The translations under genes and the position numbers were made by a program. From Fischerella muscicola PCC 7414 (GTDB lineage: Bacteria; Cyanobacteriota; Cyanobacteriia; Cyanobacteriales; Nostocaceae), in the NCBI RefSeq assembly GCF_000317205.1, contig NZ_AJLK01000151.1, positions 33,336 to 97,335 on the forward strand: a DNA stretch of 64,000 nt. Direction: 5' to 3'. Below, one piece after another: positions 18,901-27,037 of this stretch. The notes under the pieces were generated by a model that worked only from the letters and a program-made list of their open reading frames with translations, did not search any database and was not told where the DNA came from. Within the stretch, counting starts at the first letter, position 1, and each line of letters opens with the position of its first letter.

Positions 18901-19609
18901 TCGTGTAAAGATTATCTTGAGTGATTTAGACAATTCCCCGCCGACAAAAACCCTTTCTTATCTGTCAATGCGAGAGTCATTTGCAGACCAGTTTGTGAAG
19001 TTGGTAAGTAGTGGTTTGGATCAGCTATTAAGCTTTGGCCCTGTAGAACCCAGCCACATTAGTGGCAGTATGCTAGTAGTTTCTTTAGCTAATAAAGCAC
19101 TTCAAGAAAACTATGAAATGCGTCTAGAGCGAGAACTCAAACCTTATGCTAATAATGAACTTTTAAAAAAGTTATATTCTATTAATTCTAATCAAGCCTA
19201 TCCAGAAAATTTGCGTTCAGCAAGTTTTGGAGCAATTGAGCTAGTTAATTTACTTGGAAAACAAATGAGGCGGACACAGTGGTTTGAGCAAAATAGTCAG
19301 CGTTTTGACCAGTATTATGCAATTCCACTATTTATATTTACCAGCAATGAAGCGATTAAAGACTATTTTTCTAGGGGTGTAGAGGAGCCAGATGGAGAAT
19401 CATTCCGAGATATTTTAGCTGAATATATCCGTTGTATGTTTCCTGTAGACAACATTTTGCCCATTAGCTCTCAGTACGGAGAATTTCCATTTGTTGTTTT
19501 TAGGAGCTATAGTTTAGGCGAAATTAGGGGTAAGTTATTCAAAGACAAGCAGCTTTTAACTTCCCGTGAATTGAATATATTAAATTTGATTCTTGCTCAA
19601 GAAGACTAA
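15938..19609 (+). CDS. Large SF2-like helicase / P-loop NTPase
   Basis: A 1223-residue protein with a helicase-like core in the middle. Seen: Walker A GNPGIGKT at about residues 408-415, motif II IFIMVDEIT (D619-E620), a second RecA-like half with VVFMTASASRGLSFPKAKHI (motif V position) and a motif VI-like IQVIYRGRG near 858-865. The N-terminal 340 residues form a separate domain in which RADTLMLLHNGKQFRILSVD has the spacing of a PD-(D/E)XK strand pair but lacks a clear catalytic Lys. The C-terminal 300 residues are unassigned. It is coupled by a 4-base overlap to the 1012-residue gene. Helicase call good; substrate and biological role unknown, defence suspected. Confidence 0.8.
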   Translation: MIAEDLGRLFEIGFNVGILAYIQQNQLNHRFGDLYQCDLQALRFPQLHRRIVDRANVINDSDSKIIAKWSIFFLQKGFLSGLNFFREYLESTGWKQRKLEILYYQCNFCDDNSLGTLVKGEEQVFRDILSQLGNIKVDIGRYKQQGEFLRADTLMLLHNGKQFRILSVDLSVFSIKSAEDIKDLDNVEVIRQLLLSEISYLRSKSVFSGLSIDTGTDTTKLGLTFSEGIARYFTAFKRKDKESVKLIQAASYAHSFYEFLRQHSLLQEADPVMFSIMGYTDRGVSAMSVNRENLDILNTCHRIYKQQQSGQAIVEARQQVLRIVKRKAAESFVNGKTFINSLLAVPPDTTTLVTHQERVTGFFNSSGEVPPQLMAQLGLSGSLDLRSAHTALIKTALTNDNPYLFLTGNPGIGKTTTIVEFLKQHLDDGFLFFYVSPRKNVNKDVIEKFKSQPGESLGGSIAAPLENHGLFCINTNADIIQANGGHCTVQYFSDLQEGDFTEQAVHFIDGQALIERSLSTSQRLQRKMEDLIQDAGEQTKGVLDSICEAIYTIIDRQLSNNIVATISLQSLKKTGNGQDTLRHFEKIFRNAYNQSEGSVIPDQMKKISQRIKHIFIMVDEITGDHSGVEFLNRISSILRQYELTNSQYGFNTKIIVADASIVDPDVIQQHLSTTVSEPDKIFYRRASENDSPLSVQNFKFKGLGATVINSNSYPARSLNITYKVFIDSFKFSNSAFLEKNNSLVNRVQAEIAEDINSFLDNPEAGQIIVYIQDKQRLKELTEYLKKHRRNFQLFTDYLEIHANISEQEKEEIKKCNNEVKVVFMTASASRGLSFPKAKHILVDIPRFAIEQNLMEIIQVIYRGRGNYLEDGMTKTLDNEEKDLILYLSERAVYYADDPELSLQESVLSLVNILLIFKTSVMTRISGSGQIGKDHFMMIPIGGKSVFAAGETFTGKISGLIKELKKEHIRRRNDKLLKEVYTSLEQLLGRVKIILSDLDNSPPTKTLSYLSMRESFADQFVKLVSSGLDQLLSFGPVEPSHISGSMLVVSLANKALQENYEMRLERELKPYANNELLKKLYSINSNQAYPENLRSASFGAIELVNLLGKQMRRTQWFEQNSQRFDQYYAIPLFIFTSNEAIKDYFSRGVEEPDGESFRDILAEYIRCMFPVDNILPISSQYGEFPFVVFRSYSLGEIRGKLFKDKQLLTSRELNILNLILAQED

Positions 19610-19635
19610 GCAACTTCTGTGATGCGGTTTCTTAC

Positions 19636-19773
19636 TTAAAACTCGAAAGCCTGATACAGTTCGGGATTGGGAAGATAAAACTTTGCACCACTGTTACCCA
19701 GCATTCGCTCAAAGTGATTCTTTAGGGTTATGTTAAAAAAGCCTGTTTTGATAGTATTTCTATTTAGTTGCTA
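19636..19773 (-). pseudogene. Orphan C-terminal gene fragment
   Basis: On the minus strand an open frame of about 45 codons without a start (bounded upstream by TAG) ends ...HFERMLGNSGAKFYLPNPEL and eight further residues, then TAA at 19636. The composition looks protein-like and unlike intergenic noise. It is probably the tail of a gene destroyed when the neighbouring modules were inserted. The family is not recognised. Confidence 0.3.
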
Positions 19774-19845
19774 CTATAGCAGGGTACTTGGAAATTACAT
19801 AAATATAACTCTTTTCACATTTACTGTTCAACTGTCGGAGAAAAC

Positions 19846-20289
19846 ATGGCAATAGATGTAGCAATATTAACCAAAGAGTTAGTTGATTTCCTGGCTCCCA
19901 TAATACCTTTTCTTGAAGAAACGACTAAGAGAGTTGTTGCAGGGGAGGCTATTAAGAGATTTGGTACTACAGTATGGGGGCAGGCTCAATCCCTGTGGAC
20001 AAAACTCCAGCCTAAAATGGAAGCTAAACCCAGCTTGCAGGAAGCTGTAAAGGACTTAGCGCAAGATCCTGCTGACGAAGATGCTCAGGCTGCGTTGCGT
20101 CACCAATTGAAAAAACTGTTAGCTGAAGATGCAATCTTAGCCGAGGAAGTAGCGCGGTTTTGGCAAGAGGCAAAGCCAGCCAATGTATCTATCATTGCTA
20201 GTGGTAATAACTCCGTAGCTACCAGTGGTAGCGTAAGTGGCATTATTAACACAGGTGATAATAATACAAACGTTATGGGGACGAAATGA
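19846..20289 (+). CDS. Small helical protein with TGDNN motif, candidate STAND effector
   Basis: A 147-residue protein. The first 110 residues are helical, with an amphipathic or hydrophobic start (VDFLAPIIPFLEETTKRVVA) and later charged helices. The C-terminus is a short beta-type stretch (NNSVATSGSVSGIINTGDNN). The same motif, S-V-x3-G-S-[IV]-S-x2-[IV]-I-x-T-G-D-N-N, occurs near the N-terminus of the STAND NTPase encoded next (GGSISDSVIITGDNN). Matching motifs in a small effector and the adjacent NLR-like protein are the hallmark of signalling-amyloid (BASS/RHIM-like) pairs known from filamentous cyanobacteria and actinobacteria. That this is such a pair, and that the helical part harms membranes, is inference. 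Confidence 0.7.
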   Translation: MAIDVAILTKELVDFLAPIIPFLEETTKRVVAGEAIKRFGTTVWGQAQSLWTKLQPKMEAKPSLQEAVKDLAQDPADEDAQAALRHQLKKLLAEDAILAEEVARFWQEAKPANVSIIASGNNSVATSGSVSGIINTGDNNTNVMGTK

Positions 20290-20441
20290 GCAATAATCGA
20301 TGTTTGTGGCAATCATACTACAATAATGTAAATACGAACGCTACAATCAAAAGAATTCTAGCGATCGCCCAATAATTCCAAATCATGGTGTTCGCGACAA
20401 CATAAGAACATCTGTAAGGCTTGAGCCAAAAGGCAGACTCT

Positions 20442-23400
20442 GTGACAGATATTAATGATCTGAGGAGAATCCTCAACCTACTAGCAGCAAACACTTGTAA
20501 TAATGCTGACTTTGCGAGACTATGCCAAATCCTTGACAGTAAGCAGATTATCTTCGTTCCAGGTGAACGATCTGTAGGTGTGGGCGGCAGTATAAGTGAT
20601 TCTGTGATTATTACTGGCGATAACAACGTGGTCTATAAAGGCCCTAATGCTGAAGTCGTTTACCAAATCGTTCAAGATGTTTTGGAATCGTTTAAGGTTT
20701 CTGCCTTACTCACACACAGCGAATTTTCCAAATCAGCGGTAATAACAGCGAAAAAGCTAGCTGGCTATTGGGAAGTTTTGGTAGGACGGGACGGATTACT
20801 TGCTCAGATTCAATCCCTCCTTGCTGAGTCACCAGATGTGATTGTATTGCATGGACCTGGGGGGATTGGCAAAACTCGTTTTTTGCTAGAGCTTCCTAAA
20901 ATTATTCCTACTGGAACGTCTGTGCGGTACGTTCGCATTCGAGCCGAGTCTATAGAGTATGACCTAGCTTCATTGGATTGTAACAGTCGTCATGTAATTG
21001 TTGTAGATGATGCTCACCGCTTTGGACTTTTACACCAATTGGGAGAAATTTTGATAAACCCCGCACTAGCCGGCAAAGTCACACTTGTCTTAGCTACACG
21101 TAGTCTTTTCAAAGATTCAGTCATCTACAAATTAGGCTATTTGGCTGGCTATAAAGTCAATGAAATTGAGGTGCAACCTTTAGAAAACATTGATATAGAT
21201 CAACTCCTACGAACCCCACCCTACGAAATTACTCACGACGATACACGCCATATTTTAGTTCGTATTGCTAAAGGAGATCCCCTGATTGCTGGTGTCGCTG
21301 CTCGTTTAGTTCAACGTGGTGAGTCAGTAATAAATCTCAGCCGCGAACAAGTACTTACCAGCCATTGTAATGACATCATCCGCGACCTTAAAGGTGAATT
21401 TAAAGATGAGTTTAAAGAGCAGTATTATATTGGCTATCTGGAGATTCTGGCGGCTTTAGGGACAATTGATCTAAATAATCAGGAGTTACGAGAGAAAGTT
21501 CAAAAAGTTGTGAATATATCGCAATCTGATGAAGACCGAGTAATTTCTAGATTAGTGGAAGCTGGTATAGTAGAACGTTACTGGAAGACTATAAAAATTA
21601 CCTCCGAAGTTCTGGCTGACCATATTTTGCTTCACCATTTCTTCCAGACTAAACAAGCAGACTATCAAAAGAAAATTATTGAACCATTTTTTGAATTAAA
21701 ACCTAAAGAGATTTTGACAACTTTAGCAGAAGCAGAAGTTAAAGGAGAGGCTCAAGCTGGTCTTTTACTAGATTGCAAATTAGATGAATTGCGTAAAATC
21801 TTAATTCAAGGAGACTACCTGACTCGACTGTCTGTTTTGGAATGGCTACAAGATTTAGCTTATCTGCGCTCCGATGATGCACTGTCGCTCGTAGCAGATA
21901 TCGTGGATGAACCTGACAAGCCTGCTGAGTTTTATCAGGGTAGTTTTGGTGGGGATAAATGGGAAATTAAACATGATTGGTTGTTAAGTAAAGCTGTAGA
22001 AATTCTTCGTTATACCTACCTAGGAAGTCTGCAATATTCTATAGTTTACCTGCACAAACTGGCTAGATATCGACCATTAGCAACAGAGTATGCTAATGTT
22101 CGTGATAAAGCAAGTAAAGCATTAGTTGAAATTGCTGAGATTAAAGTTAATAAATTATATGATGTACAGTTAACGCTTCTTAAGAATATAGAAGTGTGGC
22201 TAAAACAAGATTTTACAAACAACTTAGAACTGAGCATTTCTTTGATTCAATCTATGCTCAATATGGTGGTTGATAATACAAAACAAGATGCCACCAAGTA
22301 TATGCGAATAATTATACAGCGTGGTTGTTTACAACCATCTGAATCTTTACGGCAAGTTCGAGAACAAGCTTTAGAGATATTATACCAAGCATATAGTCAA
22401 GCATATAGCCTACCAGAGCGATTAAAAATTATCAAATCTCTAGAATTACAAATATTATTACCTCTTTCAACGGATTTTAGAGAAGTAACATCAGAAACTT
22501 GGGTTTGGCTAAAACCTGACTGTCAAAATACAGTCAAATTTTTCTTAAACATAGTGATTCCAAATGCTGAACTACCTATATTGGATGCTGTAGCAAAGTG
22601 GATACGTGATGCACTACACTTTAATCGTCACCAATTAGATGAATTGGAACTGTTAAGTCAGCAATTAAAAAATAATAATTTATATCAACTATATCTATCC
22701 TTATTTAGGAATAAGCTATGGGATGATTCCGAGGATGATTATCTAGATTGGAAAGCCCTAGAAAAACGCCATCAACAAGCAATTCATCATTATTTAGAAG
22801 GATTTTCTCCTACAACAATAGAAAAGGCAATCTGGGAATTAGAGTTGATGTTATCCCAATGTACAATTGCTGGGGAAAGTAGTACATCTTGGTTTGAAAC
22901 TTTGTTTTATAAGGTGGGAGAAAATTATCCCGAACTTGTGCCGCAAATAGTAGAGAAGGCACTGTCTGAGAATTTAATCATTAAACAGCAGCTTGGTCGC
23001 TTAATTGGAGGATTATATCGAAATAATCTAGAGGCGGGTTGGTCTTACATACAATCATGGATTGATGGTGATGATCTAGTTTTGTGGCTGGCTGTAGCAG
23101 GTAGTTATCATTTTTTAGATTGGAGCGTGTTTCAGGATAAAGAATGGGAAGTTTTATACCGTCTTATAAATAAAAAATCTTCACAAGTTGATTTAAAAAT
23201 TCTTGAGCTTATATCGCGGTTTGCACCACATAATCCACTACGTTCAATTGAGTTTCTCAAAATAATTGCTAATCGTAGTGATGAAAATGTCCTACTGCGT
23301 GTAGCGGAAGTTCTATCTTGGTCTTTTAAATATTCTCAAGATGGATGGGGGAAGCATTTCATAACATCTGAGGATTTGTTAAACATTGTTCAAAACTTTG

Positions 23401-24062
23401 AACGCCTTTCACGCCTAGACTATGCTGCTGAAGAGTGTTTAGCTATTATGGGTAAAATTGACCCCATGAATGTTATAGATTTTATAGAACGCCGAATTAT
23501 AATTCAAGCTGAACAGCATAGAATAACTGAGTATTATGAGGCAATTCACTTACCTTATTCACTTGTTGCAAAAAGCATACAGTCTAGTACTGAATACTCT
23601 AATGTACTGCGTCGAGTGCGTGACTGGATGCTACGCGAGGATGTTTGGCTATATAAGGCTCCCAAAGTATTAAAGGAAATTGCTGGTAGTTTATCAGAGC
23701 CTTTATACAGTGTTTTAATGGAGTGGGTAAAATCGGGTGACGTTCAGAAACTACATGCAGTAGCTAAAATTTTGCGTGTTTTTAATAGTGGTCAACTTTT
23801 CTACTCTTTGAGTCGAGAAATTATTTGTATTACAAATAATGAAATCATACTGAGTTATATTAGTACTTCTATTAACTCAACTCCGGGAGTAATTGTTGGA
23901 GGATTTTCAAATCACCCCAGACAACGCCAAGAAGAAATTTCTTCTTGGTTAGAAGATGAAAATTTCCGCGTTCGGCGCTTTGCAAATAGAATGAAACAAT
24001 CTCTACAGGAATACTTAGAACGTGAGTTGGAAACAGAAGAATTCGAGGAACGCAATTGGTAG
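20442..24062 (+). CDS. STAND-family NTPase (NLR-like), putative defence sensor
   Basis: A 1206-residue STAND ATPase from the chosen start. Order: a short helical N-terminus; the TGDNN beta motif (about residues 65-80); a NACHT/AP-ATPase-type NTPase with Walker A GPGGIGKT (about 138-145), Walker B VIVVDDAH (about 186-193) and a GDPLIAG stretch at the position of the GxP motif; then a winged-helix region and about 800 residues of helical repeats that probably sense the trigger. The frame opens at a TTG at 20421, but GTG at 20442, preceded by AAAGG at good spacing, is preferred. In bacteria such proteins (Avs and NLR-like) oligomerise on phage signals and activate an effector; here the effector is probably the 147-residue neighbour. 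Confidence 0.85.
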   Translation: MTDINDLRRILNLLAANTCNNADFARLCQILDSKQIIFVPGERSVGVGGSISDSVIITGDNNVVYKGPNAEVVYQIVQDVLESFKVSALLTHSEFSKSAVITAKKLAGYWEVLVGRDGLLAQIQSLLAESPDVIVLHGPGGIGKTRFLLELPKIIPTGTSVRYVRIRAESIEYDLASLDCNSRHVIVVDDAHRFGLLHQLGEILINPALAGKVTLVLATRSLFKDSVIYKLGYLAGYKVNEIEVQPLENIDIDQLLRTPPYEITHDDTRHILVRIAKGDPLIAGVAARLVQRGESVINLSREQVLTSHCNDIIRDLKGEFKDEFKEQYYIGYLEILAALGTIDLNNQELREKVQKVVNISQSDEDRVISRLVEAGIVERYWKTIKITSEVLADHILLHHFFQTKQADYQKKIIEPFFELKPKEILTTLAEAEVKGEAQAGLLLDCKLDELRKILIQGDYLTRLSVLEWLQDLAYLRSDDALSLVADIVDEPDKPAEFYQGSFGGDKWEIKHDWLLSKAVEILRYTYLGSLQYSIVYLHKLARYRPLATEYANVRDKASKALVEIAEIKVNKLYDVQLTLLKNIEVWLKQDFTNNLELSISLIQSMLNMVVDNTKQDATKYMRIIIQRGCLQPSESLRQVREQALEILYQAYSQAYSLPERLKIIKSLELQILLPLSTDFREVTSETWVWLKPDCQNTVKFFLNIVIPNAELPILDAVAKWIRDALHFNRHQLDELELLSQQLKNNNLYQLYLSLFRNKLWDDSEDDYLDWKALEKRHQQAIHHYLEGFSPTTIEKAIWELELMLSQCTIAGESSTSWFETLFYKVGENYPELVPQIVEKALSENLIIKQQLGRLIGGLYRNNLEAGWSYIQSWIDGDDLVLWLAVAGSYHFLDWSVFQDKEWEVLYRLINKKSSQVDLKILELISRFAPHNPLRSIEFLKIIANRSDENVLLRVAEVLSWSFKYSQDGWGKHFITSEDLLNIVQNFERLSRLDYAAEECLAIMGKIDPMNVIDFIERRIIIQAEQHRITEYYEAIHLPYSLVAKSIQSSTEYSNVLRRVRDWMLREDVWLYKAPKVLKEIAGSLSEPLYSVLMEWVKSGDVQKLHAVAKILRVFNSGQLFYSLSREIICITNNEIILSYISTSINSTPGVIVGGFSNHPRQRQEEISSWLEDENFRVRRFANRMKQSLQEYLERELETEEFEERNW

Positions 24063-24144
24063 AGACAATCAGCTTTCTGTGAAAATTTATTGTCGGATGA
24101 AATCTTAGAAAATTTGGAGAACACTAAGTTTGCAAACACGCGTA

Positions 24145-24222
24145 TTATAATTCCTCAATCACTTTACCTCCTGCGGACTGCCGCCCCATCTTGAGTTTAC
24201 GGAAGGTGCGTGAGTGAGTCAT
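24145..24222 (-). CDS. Tiny open frame (25 aa), doubtful
   Basis: The minus-strand ATG at 24222 starts MTHSRTFRKLKMGRQSAGGK and ends after 25 residues. It is basic and lies in an otherwise empty 240-base gap. It may be a real small peptide, the stub of a lost gene, or chance. No family is known to me. Confidence 0.2.
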   Translation of the reverse strand: MTHSRTFRKLKMGRQSAGGKVIEEL

Positions 24223-24299
24223 AATCTAGCTTAGATTCCTATCTAAGATATTCGCCTGCCATATTTGACAGGCTGTAGTAGATTCAAATTATAGCTGAT

Positions 24300-24605
24300 T
24301 TAACTAGCGATTGACGCTATTTCTGGTGAGAATAATTTGTGATTCTCAATGGCATATTTATAGCTAAACAATCCATTGTTTGACAAGAAAAATTTTTCTT
24401 CACTACCCGATATCTTGAGTACGGTGATAACGCATGGTGGTTGAATATTATTATTGCGAATGAATTTCCTTGCAGTTGTACAGGTTTTTTCTTGATGGTT
24501 TTGTTGATAGCAACTAAAGCTTGTAACTTTTGATAGCAAAACTTTCCCACTTAACTTACGTCTCAAATGGTATCTACCTAGTTTTTGTCGAATTCGTTTT
24601 GGCAT
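24300..24605 (-). CDS. Hypothetical protein (101 aa)
   Basis: A 101-residue minus-strand frame overlapping the end of the GIY-YIG gene by 32 bases. The N-terminus is very basic (MPKRIRQKLGRYHLRRKL). The C-terminal half reads like a folded alpha/beta domain (PCVITVLKISGSEEKFFLSN, then GLFSYKYAIENHKLF). Same strand and overlap suggest coupled expression with the endonuclease. Unrecognised; the protein-like composition makes it more likely real than a shadow, but this is not certain. Confidence 0.45.
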   Translation of the reverse strand: MPKRIRQKLGRYHLRRKLSGKVLLSKVTSFSCYQQNHQEKTCTTARKFIRNNNIQPPCVITVLKISGSEEKFFLSNNGLFSYKYAIENHKLFSPEIASIAS

Positions 24606-24906
24606 TTTGCATTCTCCTTAATAATTGTGCATGGTTCTTATATCGTTTAAGTTGAATTTCAAGCTGACGGGCTTCCTGTTTACTTGAGGTTTTCCATACG
24701 TAAACAATTTTGAATTCAATGCCGCGTTTTATCGCAGCACGAGTAAATGCTGCTCCAGATCCTTGTAGATGCTGCTGAAATCTTTTCTTGAGGTTCGCGC
24801 ATGAACCTAAGTAGTAACGAGCTTGATGTTTCTCGTTCCCAAGCGGACGAGATAGCTCAATCATGTAGCAGCAAGGAATTGAGGGTATCTTTCCTGACAA
24901 TTCCAT
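24574..24906 (-). CDS. GIY-YIG endonuclease-domain protein
   Basis: A single-domain GIY-YIG protein of 110 residues. The motif is CCYMIELS followed by ARYYLGSCANLKKRFQQHL, the classical 'Y.i......YyiGst.nl..R...H', and then GSGAAFTRAAIKRG and the later conserved Glu region (KQEARQLEIQLKR). The catalytic Tyr, Arg and Glu positions appear intact. Such stand-alone domains resemble the UvrC N-domain and YhbQ and occur on plasmids; the role is probably DNA cleavage or repair. Confidence 0.85.
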   Translation of the reverse strand: MELSGKIPSIPCCYMIELSRPLGNEKHQARYYLGSCANLKKRFQQHLQGSGAAFTRAAIKRGIEFKIVYVWKTSSKQEARQLEIQLKRYKNHAQLLRRMQNAKTNSTKTR

Positions 24907-24959
24907 TTATGGTTTTTTAGATTAATTTGAAAGCTGAGGCGTTAGCTGATTGTGGTGGT

Positions 24960-26069
24960 TTATGTTGTTACGCAGTTGAGCCTTTCTTGTTCTTGTACCC
25001 AACTAATTACATTGGATTTACTAATGCTTACAGGCTTATCTTCACCTGCAATAAATACTTGAAACCAGCCAGTTTCTAACTCATAGTAGTCAATAATTAA
25101 ACCTGCTTTTCTGGCTGTTTGGAGAGCTAATACTTCCTGGGGTAACAATCTTTCAATTTTTAACTGTTCTTCTGGGGAAAGCTGCTTCCAAGCTTCATCT
25201 TTAACAACCAGATGCCTGTATATAGCAGTTCTAATTTGATAATAACTGGTAGCTGATTTGAGTTTTTCTGCCAGCATTAATACTTCTTCCCCAACTGGCT
25301 GCTGTTCTGTAGCGTTACTGGTGCTGGTTTGTTCCTTTTGTTTTAGCCTAGAGTTAACTTCTATAGCTTTTTCGCTCTCTGTTGGGGATGTTTCTAATTG
25401 TGGAAGCATACTCGACTCAACCACTTCAGATTCAGCAGTCTCTTCCTGCGGCTGCTCTTTTTCTTGGGATTTGATTTTGGCGTGATAGTCTGCGATCGCA
25501 GCGCGGAGAATTTGCTGGGGAAGTAGTCCATATCCATCAATCAATTCCTGTGTGAGTACTCCTGTTTGGTGATCTTCTTCCCACTGAGGAGGGAACTGAC
25601 AGTAGCGATCGCCTTTTGGAGTTCTGCGCCAGATTGATATCTGTCTTTGTTGTTCCTGCTTTTGGGTTTTAAGGAGGGCTTTCCTTTCTTCGATTAACTC
25701 CAGTACCAGTTTGCAGGTCAATCCCCCAATTGGATAATCCTGTAGCTGGCTGATAATTGGTTTGTATTGAAGAGAACACAATCTGAGAAGTATTGTTACT
25801 GGAATTGCGGCTAGGTGTTGAGGACAAGTTAAAAATTGTTGGAAGTTTTCGGCTATTTTGATCGCTCGTTTTTCCTCAGAGCTTCCTTTATCCCAACCGT
25901 ATGTATCGAGCAAGGTTCGGTATTCTTTCTTGCTGTAGGTGGTTTTGTATTCGTAGAGTAGGAAAGCGGCGTGCAAATATTCTAGACTGCTGGTTTCGAT
26001 ATGTGCGGTTGGATTCGGATCTAATTGATGTTTTTGGAGATAAGAGATTGATGTGATAGTTCCTGGCAT
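24960..26069 (-). CDS. Hypothetical protein (369 aa), plasmid-type
   Basis: An unrecognised 369-residue protein. It has a helical N-terminal domain (about 1-180), a low-complexity acidic Ser/Thr/Glu-rich linker (about 200-255) and a C-terminal domain with LLPQEVLALQTARKAGLIID and GWFQVFIAGEDKPVSISKSN, which reads as a small beta domain. It is in the same direction as the GIY-YIG gene and as the duplicated-domain gene at 26142, and the three may form one transcription unit. Confidence 0.6.
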   Translation of the reverse strand: MPGTITSISYLQKHQLDPNPTAHIETSSLEYLHAAFLLYEYKTTYSKKEYRTLLDTYGWDKGSSEEKRAIKIAENFQQFLTCPQHLAAIPVTILLRLCSLQYKPIISQLQDYPIGGLTCKLVLELIEERKALLKTQKQEQQRQISIWRRTPKGDRYCQFPPQWEEDHQTGVLTQELIDGYGLLPQQILRAAIADYHAKIKSQEKEQPQEETAESEVVESSMLPQLETSPTESEKAIEVNSRLKQKEQTSTSNATEQQPVGEEVLMLAEKLKSATSYYQIRTAIYRHLVVKDEAWKQLSPEEQLKIERLLPQEVLALQTARKAGLIIDYYELETGWFQVFIAGEDKPVSISKSNVISWVQEQERLNCVTT

Positions 26070-26141
26070 GATAAAATTCTCTTTGCATTAATTTCGTTGG
26101 TCTTAAAAGACCACTTACCTATTTAATTCACTGCAAATAAT

Positions 26142-26732
26142 TCAGGCTGCTTGTTTGTCCCAAGCTTTTGATGATTTAGAAATAGCAGCCAAGGCATAGC
26201 CCAAGGTGTGTTTGTGAATTTTGGGCATTTTGTGAAACGACATATCCTGACCCCAATCTTGGACTGACTTGGTGCCAATATGTAATACTTGCGTGAGAGT
26301 TTTGACACAAGTTGCGCGAAAATTGGCGTGAGAGACTGTTTGTAGTACTTGTTGTTCGCTTAACCCTTCGAGGAGTATTTTTTCTAGAAAGGTTTGAGCA
26401 TTTACTTCTGGTGCGTTGTATTCTCCTCTCAAGATGCTCTTTAGCTGCTTTGGCACGATTTCGGCGGCATGAATGTAAGCAAGTGAAATTTTGCAGTAGT
26501 TGGGTATTCCGTCAAAGTTGAGATCGCTTCCCCACTTACGAACTGTCGGTCTTTGTACCCCTAAGACGGCACATAGTACGGTGATACATTTTTTGCGGTA
26601 TTGCGAATCTGTTTCTTCTTCGAGAAGTTCTGGGGGGCTGAGTTCGGCTATACCGAAGCAGTAGCGTAGAAATTGTCTGGGTTCTAATCCTTGCTTTGGT
26701 AGTATTTCTACCACTTTGTAGCTCTTTTGCAT
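26142..26732 (-). CDS. Hypothetical protein with internal duplication, probable DNA-binding
   Basis: A 196-residue protein made of two copies of a 55-60-residue helical unit. Copy 1 holds YRKKCITVLCAVLGVQRPTV then RKWGSDLNFDGIP; copy 2 holds FRATCVKTLTQVLHIGTKSV then QDWGQDMSFHKMP. Each continues into a similar helix (SLAYIHAAEI and TLGYALAAIS). The 'vLgv...tV.kWG.d..f..mP' pattern looks like a helix-turn-helix with a conserved Trp-Gly. It is divergent from the gene at 27038, across a region rich in inverted repeats that may be its operators (inference). No named family is recognised. Confidence 0.6.
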   Translation of the reverse strand: MQKSYKVVEILPKQGLEPRQFLRYCFGIAELSPPELLEEETDSQYRKKCITVLCAVLGVQRPTVRKWGSDLNFDGIPNYCKISLAYIHAAEIVPKQLKSILRGEYNAPEVNAQTFLEKILLEGLSEQQVLQTVSHANFRATCVKTLTQVLHIGTKSVQDWGQDMSFHKMPKIHKHTLGYALAAISKSSKAWDKQAA

Positions 26733-26803
26733 CTTTATTAACTCTTACGGGATTTTTACCGAGTTAGCTTGATTTATCTCAAGCCCTTGTTTTGTGCTTT
26801 TTA

Positions 26804-26816
26804 GGTAAAGTTTACC
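26804..26816. promoter_or_regulatory. 13-bp palindrome GGTAAAGTTTACC
   Basis: A perfect palindrome about 70 bases upstream of the 196-residue gene, in the divergent promoter region. TTTACCGA also occurs as a direct repeat at about 26757 and 26811. It is a candidate regulator-binding site. Confidence 0.45.
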
Positions 26817-26858
26817 GATTCGCAAAATTAGTGATGTATTAAGTTAATAATATTTAAT

Positions 26859-26898
26859 ATTTAATGATGCACTAAATTCAGTTAGTGCATCATTAAAT
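26859..26898. promoter_or_regulatory. 17-bp perfect inverted repeat in the divergent promoter region
   Basis: ATTTAATGATGCACTAA at 26859-26875 and its exact reverse complement TTAGTGCATCATTAAAT at 26882-26898 flank a 6-base spacer. A degenerate third copy (TTAGTGATGTATTAA) lies at 26828-26842. The repeat sits between divergent genes starting at 26732 and 27038. It may be an operator for a dimeric regulator; without a T tract, a terminator is less likely. Confidence 0.65.
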
Positions 26899-27037
26899 TC
26901 AAAAGGTTTATTGAGGGTAAGTCATTTAGTTGTTGTAGTGATATGGGTTTTGATATAAAAGTTAATGTTTGTAACTAAAAACCCAGTTGTTTCTATAAAC
27001 TGAAGAGAAACCTAGATAAACCAAGTTCAAAAAACGT

